From NCBI RefSeq assembly GCF_003115845.1, contig NZ_KZ819024.1:310001-374000 (forward strand): a stretch of DNA of 64,000 nucleotides. The letters are read 5' to 3'. Both the position numbers and the translations under genes were made by a program. The notes under the pieces were generated by a model, which was given only the letters and a program-made list of their open reading frames with translations, had not been told where the DNA came from and did no database searches. The stretch is from Brenneria roseae subsp. roseae. GTDB lineage: Bacteria > Pseudomonadota > Gammaproteobacteria > Enterobacterales > Enterobacteriaceae. Below are positions 1-9,030 of this stretch, one piece after another; position 1 is the stretch's first letter; each line of letters begins with the position of its first letter.

Positions 1-915
1 CAATTTGGCGCGCGTCACTTTGATGTTCAGGTGCTTCGGCCCCGTTGCATCCGCGGTGATGTACGGCAGATTCACGTCAGTTTGTTGTGCAGAAGACAGT
101 TCAATCTTGGCTTTTTCTGCGGCTTCTTTCAGACGCTGCATAGCCAGCGGATCGTTACGCAGATCGAAACCCTGATCTTTCTTGAATTCATCAACCAGAT
201 AATTAATCAGACGGCTATCGAAATCTTCACCACCCAGGTGGGTATCACCGTTGGTTGCCAGAACTTCGAAGGTTTTTTCGCCATCAACCTCATCGATTTC
301 GATGATAGAAATATCGAAAGTACCGCCACCCAGGTCATATACCGCAATGGTGCGGTTACCCACTTCTTTATCCAAACCATACGCCAGCGCCGCCGCCGTC
401 GGTTCGTTAATGATACGTTTTACTTCCAGACCTGCGATACGTCCCGCATCTTTGGTTGCCTGACGCTGAGCATCGTTGAAGTAGGCCGGAACGGTAATCA
501 CCGCTTCAGTGACCGCTTCACCCAGATAATCTTCAGCCGTTTTCTTCATTTTCTTCAGCACTTCAGCTGAAATCTGCGGCGGAGCCATTTTCTGGTCTTT
601 CACTTCCAACCAGGCATCACCATTATCGGCCGCAATGATTTTGTACGGCATAATATTGGTGTCGCGCTGTACCTCTTCGTCTTTAAAACGACGACCAATC
701 AGACGCTTAATCGCAAACAGGGTATTTTTCGGGTTAGTAACCGCCTGACGTTTAGCCGGTTGGCCAACCAGAGTTTCACCGTCCTGCGTATAAGCAATGA
801 TTGAAGGTGTCGTGCGATCGCCTTCGCTGTTTTCCAGTACTTTAACCTGCGTACCGTCCATAATCGCTACACAAGAGTTGGTCGTACCCAGGTCGATACC
901 AATAATCTTACCCAT
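1..915 (-). CDS. dnaK: Chaperone protein DnaK (Hsp70), N-terminal part
   Basis: This is the Hsp70 chaperone, which binds exposed hydrophobic segments of client proteins in an ATP-driven cycle with DnaJ and GrpE in the cytoplasm. The first 305 codons are visible and the rest runs off the left edge of the window, so the substrate-binding domain is missing here, not lost from the genome. The visible part is the actin-like ATPase domain. It opens with [14 protein letters not shown] (phosphate loop 1) and has [23 protein letters not shown] (phosphate loop 2) and GGEDFD. The ATG is preceded by GGAG at good spacing. A sigma-32 promoter lies about 190-215 bases upstream. The divergent satP is on the other side, as in K-12 apart from lost intervening genes. 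Identity is certain. Confidence 0.98.
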   Translation of the reverse strand, partial: MGKIIGIDLGTTNSCVAIMDGTQVKVLENSEGDRTTPSIIAYTQDGETLVGQPAKRQAVTNPKNTLFAIKRLIGRRFKDEEVQRDTNIMPYKIIAADNGDAWLEVKDQKMAPPQISAEVLKKMKKTAEDYLGEAVTEAVITVPAYFNDAQRQATKDAGRIAGLEVKRIINEPTAAALAYGLDKEVGNRTIAVYDLGGGTFDISIIEIDEVDGEKTFEVLATNGDTHLGGEDFDSRLINYLVDEFKKDQGFDLRNDPLAMQRLKEAAEKAKIELSSAQQTDVNLPYITADATGPKHLNIKVTRAKL

Positions 916-1388
916 CTAAACATCTCCACTAATAAAGTCATATTCGGTGTGGTAGTTCAACCTACTATGCGGGCGGTATGTCGTTTTTCAACGTCATGAC
1001 CTCGTTTTTCTTTTGCATCGCCGTCTATTTAGAGATGGCGATACAAATTTAACGATCCCACATAAACCTTTCTGGCATGGTCAAACTGTTTTGGTTGGAA
1101 ATAAGATGGGGTCAACAATTCTATCATCAAGGGGGGACATGAAAAAAAATGACCGTTATCCCCTGTGGGATCAAACTATTCTTTCTTCGCCATGTTGTGT
1201 CCGTTCAACGCGCCCGATATGATGCCGCGCTCGCTGTAAAAAATAATTTTCAGGAAAAATTTTGACGTTGCGCCGCAACGTCCCGTCAGGGGATTGCCAG
1301 CCACAAAAAAGGGAAATCCCCGGCGTTATGGCGGGCAATAACACCTTAAACAACACCTATTTTGATGATCTGTTATTGCAGAGGATTT
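916..1388. other. dnaK-satP divergent intergenic region
   Basis: This 473-base region holds the dnaK heat-shock promoter and the satP leader. The leader carries a perfect inverted repeat, GACGTTGC (1264-1271) and GCAACGTC (1275-1282), with a three-base loop. A further complementary pair, GGGGATT near 1291 and AATCCCC near 1315, could form a longer-looped hairpin. I see no gene here; short open frames have no ribosome site or recognisable product. Confidence 0.6.
1104..1131 (-). promoter_or_regulatory. Sigma-32 heat-shock promoter of dnaK
   Basis: Read on the minus strand, the sequence has CTTGAT (1131-1126), 14 bases, then CCCCATCT (1111-1104). This fits the heat-shock sigma factor consensus of a CTTGAA-like -35 and a CCCCAT-type -10 with 13-15 bases between. 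It points into dnaK, whose ATG is at 915. Assignment of the start site is inference, but the match and its gene context are strong. Confidence 0.85.
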
Positions 1389-1961
1389 ATGCATACGAAC
1401 ACGTTGGCGAATCCCGGTCCGTTAGGACTGATGGGCTTCGGGATGACAACTATTTTACTGAACTTGCACAACGCAGGCTTTTTCCCGCTTTCTTCTATTA
1501 TTCTCAGCGTGGGCATTTTTTACGGCGGTATTGCCCAAATTCTGGCAGGACTACTGGAATACAAAAAAGGGAATACCTTCGGCATGACCGCGTTCACCTC
1601 TTACGGCGCGTTCTGGCTGACACTGGTCGCTATTATCATGCTGCCTAAAATGGGTCTGGCAGACGCCAGCGATGCCCAGTTCCTGGGGGTATTTCTTGGT
1701 CTGTGGGGCGTTTTCACGCTGTTTATGTTCTTTGGAACATTGCGTGCCAACCGCGCGCTGCAATTTGTTTTTGCCAGCCTCACCGTTCTGTTTGCCTTGC
1801 TGGCAATCGGTAATTTCACCGGAAACCATGCACTGCTGACTTTTGCCGGTTTCGAAGGCATTATCTGCGGTGCAAGTGCGATTTATCTCGCGATGGCCGA
1901 AGTGCTGAACGAGCAATATGGCCGTACCGTTCTGCCAATTGGCGCGCGCGGTACACACTGA
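1389..1961 (+). CDS. satP: Acetate/succinate-proton symporter SatP (YaaH, AceTr family)
   Basis: This is an inner-membrane symporter taking up acetate and succinate with protons. The 190-residue product matches E. coli SatP (188 residues) almost end to end. It has six hydrophobic segments, the family block [16 protein letters not shown] after residue 10, and the ending [15 protein letters not shown] chose the ATG at 1389, which gives [10 protein letters not shown], because GAGG lies just upstream and it fits the family start; an upstream in-frame start would add nine unrelated residues. The family signature NPAPLGL reads NPGPLGL here. The gene is monocistronic with a strong terminator downstream. 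Confidence 0.95.
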   Translation: MHTNTLANPGPLGLMGFGMTTILLNLHNAGFFPLSSIILSVGIFYGGIAQILAGLLEYKKGNTFGMTAFTSYGAFWLTLVAIIMLPKMGLADASDAQFLGVFLGLWGVFTLFMFFGTLRANRALQFVFASLTVLFALLAIGNFTGNHALLTFAGFEGIICGASAIYLAMAEVLNEQYGRTVLPIGARGTH

Positions 1962-1982
1962 GTTTCACGATTATTCAGTGAT

Positions 1983-2015
1983 AAAAGAAGCCCGGTCAAA
2001 ATGACCGGGCTTTTT
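1983..2015. terminator. Intrinsic terminator after satP, probably bidirectional
   Basis: AGCCCGGTCA (1989-1998) pairs perfectly with TGACCGGGCT (2002-2011) around a three-base loop. TTTTT follows on the plus strand, and a run of A before the stem gives a T-run on the minus strand. It lies between the convergent satP and MFS transporter genes. Confidence 0.88.
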
Positions 2016-2034
2016 ACAGTTACAGGCAACCGCC

Positions 2035-3381
2035 TTAAATACTGACGGGTGAACGGGAATCCTCTTCCCCCGCCAGTTTGTCGCGCTGTTCGCTATTCAA
2101 ATCACGATGCAAATAAATCCCCAACAGCAGACCGACGCCGGATAGCGTCAGCACATAAAATGCCGGAGCCAGCGGCGTTACCTTCATAATCAACGTGACA
2201 AAGATCGGCGTTAAGCCGCCGAAGATCGCATAGGAAACATTATAAGAAAACGAGATCCCCGAGAAACGGACTTCCGCCGGGAAAGCGCGCACCATCACAT
2301 AAGGAACCGCGCCAACAACGCCGACGCTTAAGCCGACAATCGCGTAGCCGATAAAAAGCAGATCCGGATTGCCCGCCGCCGTGCTGTAAAAGAACCAACT
2401 GCATACGGCCAGCGACAAACTGCCCAGGATAAACATTTTACTGGCGCCGAAGCGGTCAACAAACAGGCCGGCGCCGATGCAGCCCACCATCAGCATAATC
2501 GTCGCCAGACAGTTTGCCTGTAATGCGAGTGCGGCAGAAATGCCATGTACTTTTTGCAGATACGTCGGCGCCATAAGAATCACCACGACAATGCAAGCGG
2601 ACAGCATCCAGGTCAGCAGCATGGAAACCACCACCGCTTTCCGGTGATTCACCACCACCGATTTCAACGGTAACTCTTCCGCCAATTTCTTTTGGGCCTG
2701 CATTTCCATAAAGATCGGCGTCTCCTGCAACCAACGGCGTAAATACATCGCCACCAGCCCAAAGATCCCGCCAATAAAGAACGGCAAACGCCAGCCGCCG
2801 GCCAACATCTGATCGGAAGTCAGTACCGTATTCAGCAAGGTGGCCACCAGCGACCCCAACAAAATCCCCATGGTCAGCCCTGCGGTCAGGATGCCGCAGG
2901 CAAAACCGATGCGCGAGCGTGGAACATGCTCTGAGACGAATACCCATGCCCCGGGCACTTCACCGCCAATTGCCGCGCCTTGCAGCACTCGCATCAATAG
3001 CAGAAGCAGCGGTGCCGCGATGCCGATAGCCTCATAGGTCGGCAGCATCCCCATGGCCAGCGTGGGCAAAGCCATCAGCAAGATGCTCAGGCTGAACATC
3101 TTTTTACGCCCGACCAGATCGCCAAAGTGGGCCATGACAATGCCCCCCAGCGGACGCGCGAGATAACCGGCGGCAAAGATGCCAAAGGTCTGAACCTGAC
3201 GCAGCCACTCGGGAATATCCGACGGGAAAAAGAGATCGCCAATGACGGCAGCGAAAAAAACGAAAATGATGAAATCATAAAACTCCAGCGCGCCACCCAG
3301 CGCAGCCAGAGACAGCGTTTTATAATCCTGCCGATTTAATCGGCGATGTTGTGAATGAAGGTGAAGATGCTCGTTCGCCAT
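2035..3381 (-). CDS. MFS transporter, metabolite:H+ symporter (MHS) family
   Basis: This is a 448-residue inner-membrane transporter of the major facilitator superfamily with about 12 hydrophobic segments. The block ARPLGGIVMAHFGDLVGRKK between segments 2 and 3 and RVLQGAAIGGEVPGAW in segment 4 are typical of the MHS subfamily (KgtP, ShiA, ProP, CitA relatives). These proteins import organic acids or osmolytes with protons. The central loop LQETPIFMEM also fits the subfamily. The substrate cannot be read from the sequence. The gene lies downstream of mog on the same strand with a 127-base gap, so it probably has its own promoter. It is not at this place in K-12 and is an addition to the otherwise conserved mog-satP-dnaK order. 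Confidence 0.85.
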   Translation of the reverse strand: MANEHLHLHSQHRRLNRQDYKTLSLAALGGALEFYDFIIFVFFAAVIGDLFFPSDIPEWLRQVQTFGIFAAGYLARPLGGIVMAHFGDLVGRKKMFSLSILLMALPTLAMGMLPTYEAIGIAAPLLLLLMRVLQGAAIGGEVPGAWVFVSEHVPRSRIGFACGILTAGLTMGILLGSLVATLLNTVLTSDQMLAGGWRLPFFIGGIFGLVAMYLRRWLQETPIFMEMQAQKKLAEELPLKSVVVNHRKAVVVSMLLTWMLSACIVVVILMAPTYLQKVHGISAALALQANCLATIMLMVGCIGAGLFVDRFGASKMFILGSLSLAVCSWFFYSTAAGNPDLLFIGYAIVGLSVGVVGAVPYVMVRAFPAEVRFSGISFSYNVSYAIFGGLTPIFVTLIMKVTPLAPAFYVLTLSGVGLLLGIYLHRDLNSEQRDKLAGEEDSRSPVSI

Positions 3382-3508
3382 AAGTTACCGTGCAGTGCAA
3401 GAGTGAGATCAATAAAATTCCGCCGCTTTATGTAAAGCAAAAATTACTATAGCGGCAAAATTATGATACACCAGCAAAGCTGAATCTTATGTTTGAAATC
3501 GCCTAACT

Positions 3509-4096
3509 TCAGTTTTTTATTTCACGTATGGCATTTTTAGGACGAAAAGCTGCTACCACCTTCGGATCGGTCTCGATATAAGGGCCTTCCAGTAACTGAA
3601 TGCAATAAGGCACGCTGGCAAAAATTCCCGCCATCACCACTTTGCCGTGCTCATCTTTCAGTCCTTCCAGCGTTTCTTTAATCGATTTGGGTTGTCCCGG
3701 CAAATTGAGAATCAACGCCTGTTTACGAATGACGCCAACCTGTCTCGACAGAATGGCTGTAGGAACGAATTGCAGGCTAATCTGCCGCATCTGCTCCCCA
3801 AACCCTGGCATTTCGCGATCGGCTATCGCCAGCGTTGCATCGGGCGTCACATCGCGGCGGGCTGGCCCAGTGCCTCCCGTGGTCAACACCAGATGGCAGC
3901 CGCGTTCATCCACCAGTTCACACAGCGTTTGTTCAATCAGAGTCTGTTCATCGGGCACCAGGCGGGTTTCAATCTCAAAGGGCGTGGTCAGGGCGCTGGA
4001 CAACCATTCTTTCAGTGCGGGGATTCCTTTATCCTGATAAACACCGCTGGATGCCCGGTCAGAAATAGATACCAGACCAATACACAATCTGTTCAT
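3509..4096 (-). CDS. mog: Molybdopterin adenylyltransferase MogA
   Basis: This cytoplasmic enzyme adenylylates molybdopterin before molybdenum insertion by MoeA. The product has 195 residues, the same as E. coli Mog. It shows LVSISDRASSG near the start, the TTGGTG loop at 72-77, and the two catalytic aspartates of the family at D49 (VPDE) and D82 (RRDVTPD). I set the start at the ATG at 4096, because GAGG at 4103-4106 is well placed for it. A GTG at 4102 would overlap that ribosome site and add two residues. Gene order mog-satP-dnaK is conserved, with an MFS gene inserted. Confidence 0.96.
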   Translation of the reverse strand: MNRLCIGLVSISDRASSGVYQDKGIPALKEWLSSALTTPFEIETRLVPDEQTLIEQTLCELVDERGCHLVLTTGGTGPARRDVTPDATLAIADREMPGFGEQMRQISLQFVPTAILSRQVGVIRKQALILNLPGQPKSIKETLEGLKDEHGKVVMAGIFASVPYCIQLLEGPYIETDPKVVAAFRPKNAIREIKN

Positions 4097-4502
4097 AAAC
4101 ACCTCGCTGAAAACCTAGTCTTATCAGAATATTATCTGATTTACGCCACCAAACCATCATGCAGACAAGAAATTTGTGCAACCGAAGCTTTTCTGGCTGT
4201 TCTCTCCATACTGCTTACATGATAATAGTTATTAAATAGCATCTCGAAAATACGACAAAACTGGCCAGTCAATAACTAACTGAAACAGAAAATGAAAATT
4301 AGATAATGGAAATATAATGAGGAACCTTTTCAAAGGCAGAGTCCAATCTCTGATGTTTATGTAATAAAACATCACGTATGGAGAGGAAAAATAACGAGAT
4401 AGGCTATGATTAATCATAACCTGCATTTAAATCATATGATAAAATCAACGCGCTTTTGCAGTACCTTGAGAAATAGAAAAAGCCACACCAAGGAAGTACC
4501 CT
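4097..4502. other. AT-rich intergenic region before the GGDEF gene
   Basis: This 406-base gap between divergent mog and the diguanylate cyclase is visibly AT-rich, with long stretches such as AAAATGAAAATTAGATAATGG. It should hold both promoters. A 64-codon minus-strand frame in it lacks a ribosome site and any recognisable product, so I do not call it a gene. Confidence 0.5.
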
Positions 4503-5594
4503 ATGAGCACAATTAAGTATAAGATATTAAATATATTTTCCCATCCAATCCCTGCTTTCTTTCTGTTCGGCACGCTGGCTTTTTTTATCACCGTTGCTTT
4601 TATGCATGAATCAGACAAAAACGTCTGGAAGATTGAAAAACACAATCTTGATACAACCATTAAAGCCTATTCATCTTATAGTTCCGGGGCGGAAGTTAAA
4701 GATAGTGACGTTACCCATCAAACGGGGAGCTATGTTTCCGCCCGCATCAGAACCTTTGCTTTTAATACCGGCGATACGCGCAGTGAATGTATTGGCCGGC
4801 TCTCAGAGACAGAGCTGCATTTTAATGATATGTCGATCATCAGAATCTGTCAGAATAAATTACCGTCTATCGGTGAATATGCCGGGAAGGATACGTTAAC
4901 AAGCATTTTTCCCATTTTATCGCCTACGGATGAGCTGCTGGGCATTCGCATAAGAACCAATTCGGAAACGCCGCCCCCTTCGCTATTCGATACGTTTAAT
5001 TCGTTGTCCGGCATCATCGGCATACTGAGCATTGTTCTGATTTCCGCTATTTTAGGTAGTCTTCTGTCTGTATTAGCCAAAAAGTACCTGATCGAATTAC
5101 CCACCATCGCCAGATATGACGATCTAACGGGATATCTGCGGCGAGATGCCTTCTTTATGGCGGCGAATAAAGCCCTGAACATTTCCGATTTTACCAAACA
5201 TCCCGTTTGCATGATTTTAATTGATATCGATCACTTCAAGAAGGTGAATGATACATTTGGCCATAGCGCGGGGGATTACGCCTTGAAGTTTGTCGCCGAT
5301 ATTTTAAAAAGATCATTTCGTCGTGAAGATATTTTTGGGCGTATTGGCGGCGATGAGTTCGCCATTGTTTTACCCAATATTGGCCTGGATGATGCTTACA
5401 TGGTGGTGGAGCGGGCCAGAGCCCGGATCAACGATAGCCATTACGAGACGCCAAATGGAGATAGAATAAATCTGACGGTCAGCATCGGGTTGGTTGAATA
5501 CAATATTGCCAAAGAAGGGTTAATAGACATCATGAAGCGTGCTGACGAAAATCTTTATATTGCCAAAAAAAACCGCAATACCGTTGCCAAATAA
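4503..5594 (+). CDS. Membrane-bound diguanylate cyclase (GGDEF domain)
   Basis: This enzyme is predicted to make cyclic di-GMP from two GTP. The 363-residue protein has a first membrane segment near residues 16-35 and a periplasmic-type sensor stretch (about 36-165). The sensor includes two cysteines, C97 and C116, that could form a disulfide. A second membrane segment lies near 166-192, and the GGDEF domain spans about 203-360. The active-site loop GGDEF is intact at 282-286. The inhibitory I-site RxxD (RRED, 273-276) sits exactly five residues before it, so product feedback is expected. The ATG follows AAGGAAG. The gene sits between mog and talB, where K-12 has yaaJ, and it is more AT-rich than its neighbours, suggesting acquisition. 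I do not recognise a named orthologue. Confidence 0.9.
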   Translation: MSTIKYKILNIFSHPIPAFFLFGTLAFFITVAFMHESDKNVWKIEKHNLDTTIKAYSSYSSGAEVKDSDVTHQTGSYVSARIRTFAFNTGDTRSECIGRLSETELHFNDMSIIRICQNKLPSIGEYAGKDTLTSIFPILSPTDELLGIRIRTNSETPPPSLFDTFNSLSGIIGILSIVLISAILGSLLSVLAKKYLIELPTIARYDDLTGYLRRDAFFMAANKALNISDFTKHPVCMILIDIDHFKKVNDTFGHSAGDYALKFVADILKRSFRREDIFGRIGGDEFAIVLPNIGLDDAYMVVERARARINDSHYETPNGDRINLTVSIGLVEYNIAKEGLIDIMKRADENLYIAKKNRNTVAK

Positions 5595-5649
5595 TCATCA
5601 TCATCTATTTAAATACCAAGTGAACGAATAGCAAACGCGCCCGCAGCGC

Positions 5650-5686
5650 AAAAAAATAGCCGGACATCATTCTCATCCGGCTATTT
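5650..5686 (-). terminator. Intrinsic terminator of talB
   Basis: AAATAGCCGGA (5654-5664) pairs with TCCGGCTATTT (5676-5686). On the minus strand the stem is followed by a T-run. It lies 17 bases beyond the talB stop and can also serve the convergent diguanylate cyclase gene. Confidence 0.85.
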
Positions 5687-5702
5687 CAACACTCAGGAAC
5701 AA

Positions 5703-6656
5703 TTACAGTAAGTCAGCGATCATTTTTTCAAGTTTCACCTGGTCAACAGCAAATTTGCGGATACCGTCAGCCAACTTATCAACAGCCATGGGATCCTGAT
5801 TATGCTGCCAGTAGAACTGCGCTTCAGTCATCTTCGCCGGACGCGCCTTCACATCACCGGTATAAGAAAGCTTGCGGACAACGTCGCCTTCGCTTTCAGA
5901 CAGCTCTTTCAGCAGCGCCGGGGCGATAGTCAGACGGTCACAGCCAGCCAGTTCCAGAATTTCGCCTACGTTACGGAAGCTGGCGCCCATAACCACAGTT
6001 TCATAGCCATGTTCTTTGTAGTAACTGTAGATTTCACTAACAGAAACAACGCCTGGATCCTCGTCTGGCGCAAAATCTTTTTTATCGCCATTGGCTTTAT
6101 ACCAATCCAGGATACGACCTACAAACGGGGAAATCAGGAAAACGCCCGCTTCAGCACACGCCCGAGCCTGAGCAAAAGAGAACAATAACGTCAGGTTACA
6201 GTTGATCCCTTCTTTTTCTAACTGCTCGGCTGCGCGAATACCCTGCCAGGTAGAAGCCAGCTTGATCAGAATACGGTCATTACTGATGCCGGCATCGTTA
6301 TACAACTTAATCAGGTGTTTTGCTTTCGCAACGCTGGCTTCCGTATCGTAAGACAGGCGAGCATCGACTTCCGTAGAAATACGGCCCGGGATCAGTTTTA
6401 AAATCTCAAGACCAATGTTTACCGCCAGCTTATCGGTGGCATCCACCACCTGCTGCTCACGGTTGCTGCTCTGCAAACGGGCCCAGGCGATCGCTTCATC
6501 AATCAGTTTGCGATATTCAGGAATCTGAGCCGCATTCAGAATCAGTGAAGGATTAGTGGTCGCATCTTGCGGCTGATACAATTTCATGGCCGCGATATCG
6601 CCGGTGTCAGCCACAACCGTCGTCAATTGGCGTAGGGAAGTCAGTTTATCCGTCAT
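5703..6656 (-). CDS. talB: Transaldolase B
   Basis: Transaldolase moves a dihydroxyacetone unit from sedoheptulose 7-phosphate to glyceraldehyde 3-phosphate in the non-oxidative pentose phosphate pathway. The 317-residue product matches E. coli TalB in length. The Schiff-base lysine is K132 in [12 protein letters not shown]17 lies in TVVADTGD, and the [10 protein letters not shown] block is intact. I start at the ATG at 6656 ([10 protein letters not shown]). The frame stays open for 39 further codons upstream, but that part is made of a short tandem repeat and is unrelated to the family. Together with tktA and rpiA it gives this window three enzymes that would process the xylulose 5-phosphate made by the yia cluster. 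Confidence 0.97.
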   Translation of the reverse strand: MTDKLTSLRQLTTVVADTGDIAAMKLYQPQDATTNPSLILNAAQIPEYRKLIDEAIAWARLQSSNREQQVVDATDKLAVNIGLEILKLIPGRISTEVDARLSYDTEASVAKAKHLIKLYNDAGISNDRILIKLASTWQGIRAAEQLEKEGINCNLTLLFSFAQARACAEAGVFLISPFVGRILDWYKANGDKKDFAPDEDPGVVSVSEIYSYYKEHGYETVVMGASFRNVGEILELAGCDRLTIAPALLKELSESEGDVVRKLSYTGDVKARPAKMTEAQFYWQHNQDPMAVDKLADGIRKFAVDQVKLEKMIADLL

Positions 6657-6670
6657 GTTGGCATTTCTCG

Positions 6671-6729
6671 TTGTTTGTACAGGATTGTTTGTACATGGAT
6701 TGTTAGTGCATGAATACTGAGTGCATGAA
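6671..6729. repeat. Four degenerate 14-15 base tandem repeats upstream of talB
   Basis: The units are TTGTTTGTACAGGA (6671), TTGTTTGTACATGGA (6685), TTGTTAGTGCATGAA (6700) and TACTGAGTGCATGAA (6715). They lie 15-73 bases upstream of the talB start codon. The unit length is a multiple of three in three of the four copies, so the open frame upstream of talB reads as a repeated Cys-Thr-Asn-Asn-Pro pentapeptide on the minus strand. Confidence 0.75.
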
Positions 6730-6910
6730 CTGGTGGCATCATGTTTTAGCCAGAATCTGATAATAACACGCACGCCCCCCCACGCAAGCCAGCCTTTTCA
6801 CCTCATACCGCGGTTCTGACGATTGCCCTTTCCTGTTATAACCATCGCCGCTTTCTTGCTGGATATTTGCTACAGTAAAACAACAAAATCGGACCTACAG
6901 GACATGGCGC

Positions 6911-7684
6911 ATGCTGATAACCCTTTCACCCGCAAAAACCCTTGACTACACCAGTCCTTTAGCAACACAACGCTATACCCAGCCGGAACTATTGGACTAT
7001 TCCAGCCAGTTGATTTCTGTTTGCAAAACTCTGACCCCCGCACAAATCGCTTCGCTCATGAGTATCAGCGACAAGCTGGCCGGTTTGAATGCCGCACGTT
7101 TCAATGACTGGCACCCTGACTTTACCCCCGATAATGCGCGTCAGGCGCTATTAGCGTTTAAGGGAGATGTCTATACGGGTTTGGCGGCGGAAAACTTCAG
7201 CGAAGATGATTTTGATTTTGCCCAGAAGCATTTACGTATGCTGTCCGGCTTATACGGCGTTCTGCGACCGCTGGATCTGATGCAACCCTACCGGTTGGAA
7301 ATGGGCACCAAACTCAACAATAAAGCGGGTAAGGATCTGTATAGTTTCTGGGGCAGCATCATAACCGAAAAGCTGAATCAGGCCCTGCGCGAACAAGGTG
7401 ACGACATCCTGGTCAATCTGGCTTCCGACGAATATTTCAAAGCGGTGCAACCGAAAAAGCTGCAAGCGACGCTGATCAAACCCGTATTTTTAGATGAAAA
7501 AAACGGCAAATTTAAAGTCATCAGCTTCTATGCCAAAAAAGCGCGCGGGCTGATGAGCCGCTTTATTATCCAGAATCGCCTGACACAGCCGGAACAACTG
7601 AAAGACTTTAATCTGGAAGGTTACTTTTTCGAAGAAGAGGAATCATCCGTTCACGAACTGGTGTTTAAACGCCACCAGCAATAA
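6911..7684 (+). CDS. yaaA: Peroxide stress resistance protein YaaA
   Basis: YaaA (DUF328/UPF0246) limits intracellular iron and protects DNA and protein during hydrogen peroxide stress in E. coli. This 257-residue product is nearly identical in length to the K-12 protein (258) and keeps the opening LSPAKTLDY, the central [30 protein letters not shown] and the terminal [16 protein letters not shown]. It is a soluble protein with no signal peptide. Its place next to the thr operon is conserved, but yaaJ, which lies between yaaA and talB in K-12, is absent. Confidence 0.96.
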   Translation: MLITLSPAKTLDYTSPLATQRYTQPELLDYSSQLISVCKTLTPAQIASLMSISDKLAGLNAARFNDWHPDFTPDNARQALLAFKGDVYTGLAAENFSEDDFDFAQKHLRMLSGLYGVLRPLDLMQPYRLEMGTKLNNKAGKDLYSFWGSIITEKLNQALREQGDDILVNLASDEYFKAVQPKKLQATLIKPVFLDEKNGKFKVISFYAKKARGLMSRFIIQNRLTQPEQLKDFNLEGYFFEEEESSVHELVFKRHQQ

Positions 7685-7699
7685 AGCGAATCACCCGAC

Positions 7700-7721
7700 A
7701 AGGGCGGAGCACTCCGCCCTT
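7700..7721. terminator. Hairpin between convergent yaaA and thrC
   Basis: AAGGGCGGAG (7700-7709) pairs perfectly with CTCCGCCCTT (7712-7721). Neither side has a clear T-run, so it may be a weak or Rho-assisted terminator for both genes. Confidence 0.5.
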
Positions 7722-7737
7722 GAAGATTGAAAAGAAG

Positions 7738-9027
7738 TTATTGCGGCAACGTCATCAGGAACTGACGCAACGCCGCGAAATCATTCGGGAAATGATGAGA
7801 CAGCAAAGCCAGATCGGCGCGTTTCGCCAACGCTTCAGGCAGTTCCAGTTCTTTACCCAGAATAGCCTCTACGCTTTCCTTGAATTTTGCCGGGTGGGCG
7901 GTTCCCAGGAATAAGCCGAATTCACCGGGCTGGAGCTGATCGCGCAACAGACGATAAGCAATTGCAGCGTGTGGCTCAGAGGTATAGCCCAGCGCTTCAA
8001 GCTCATGCAGGGTTTCTTTGGTGGTGTCATCGCTCACCGCACCAAAGCCCAGCGTTTTCAACTGCCAGTTTTTACGGCGGAACAATTCCTCCACTCGCGG
8101 CCAGTTATTCGGCTGGCTCACGTCCATGGCGTTGGACAGCGTTGCGACCGTTTTATTGGGTTCCCAGGCTCCGCTGCTCAGGAAACGCGGTACCGTATCG
8201 TTTGCATTGGTTGCCGCGATAAAACGTTTAATCGGCAGCCCCAGTGATTTGGCCAACAGACCGGCAGTCAGGTCGCCAAAGTTACCACTCGGTACGGAGA
8301 CGACCAGTTGATTACGCGCTTCCTGCGGCAACTGGGCGACCGCTTCAAAGTAATAGCAGATTTGCGCCAGCAGGCGGCTGATGTTGATGGAGTTGGCTGA
8401 ATTCAGACCAATCGTCTTTTTCAGCTCTTCATCGTCGAAAGCCTGTTTAACCAGAGCCTGACAGGCGTCAAAATCACTATCGACCGCGATAGTATGAATA
8501 TTTCCCCCCAGCGTACAGAACAGCTTTTCCTGTAATGGGCTGATTTTGCCACGCGGATAAAGGATTACCACACGGACATTGTCCAGACCATAAAACGCAT
8601 GAGCGACTGCCGCACCGGTATCGCCGGAGGTCGCAGTCAGAATCGTAATCTTGTCGTCACCGGAGACTTCCGTCAGCATCTGCGCCATAAAACGGCCGCC
8701 AAAATCTTTGAATGCCAGAGTCGGACCGTGGAACAGTTCCAGCGCGGCAATGTCTTCTGTGACGGGCGCGACCGGCGCCGGGAACGCGAAAGCCGCTTTC
8801 ACACGCTGAAATACCGTCTCCGCCGGTATTTCATCACCGATATAGGCAGACAGAATACGGCTGCTGCGGGTGACAAAATCCAGCTTCAGCAGCGCATCGA
8901 TTTCAGTACGCTCAAACTCAGGCAGTTCCAGAGGAAAGAACAGCCCTTGCTGGCTTCCCAGACCTTGCTTGATGGCCTGAGCAAAGCTGACCTGCTCGTT
9001 ATGATCTTTAAGGTTGTACAGTTTCAT
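7738..9027 (-). CDS. thrC: Threonine synthase
   Basis: ThrC converts O-phospho-L-homoserine to L-threonine with pyridoxal phosphate, the last step of threonine synthesis. The product has 429 residues, close to E. coli ThrC (428). The PLP lysine is K107 in HGPTLAFKDFGG, followed by the TATSGDTGAAVAHAF phosphate-binding region and SVPSGNFGDLTAG. It is the last gene of thrLABC, starting three bases after the thrB stop, so translation is probably coupled. Control is through the thr attenuator upstream. Confidence 0.98.
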   Translation of the reverse strand: MKLYNLKDHNEQVSFAQAIKQGLGSQQGLFFPLELPEFERTEIDALLKLDFVTRSSRILSAYIGDEIPAETVFQRVKAAFAFPAPVAPVTEDIAALELFHGPTLAFKDFGGRFMAQMLTEVSGDDKITILTATSGDTGAAVAHAFYGLDNVRVVILYPRGKISPLQEKLFCTLGGNIHTIAVDSDFDACQALVKQAFDDEELKKTIGLNSANSINISRLLAQICYYFEAVAQLPQEARNQLVVSVPSGNFGDLTAGLLAKSLGLPIKRFIAATNANDTVPRFLSSGAWEPNKTVATLSNAMDVSQPNNWPRVEELFRRKNWQLKTLGFGAVSDDTTKETLHELEALGYTSEPHAAIAYRLLRDQLQPGEFGLFLGTAHPAKFKESVEAILGKELELPEALAKRADLALLSHHFPNDFAALRQFLMTLPQ

Positions 9028-9030
9028 GCA

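Noticed and set aside
6657-6773. 39-codon N-terminal extension of TalB
   Set aside because: It is encoded by short tandem repeats, is absent from the family, and the ATG at 6656 gives the exact family length.
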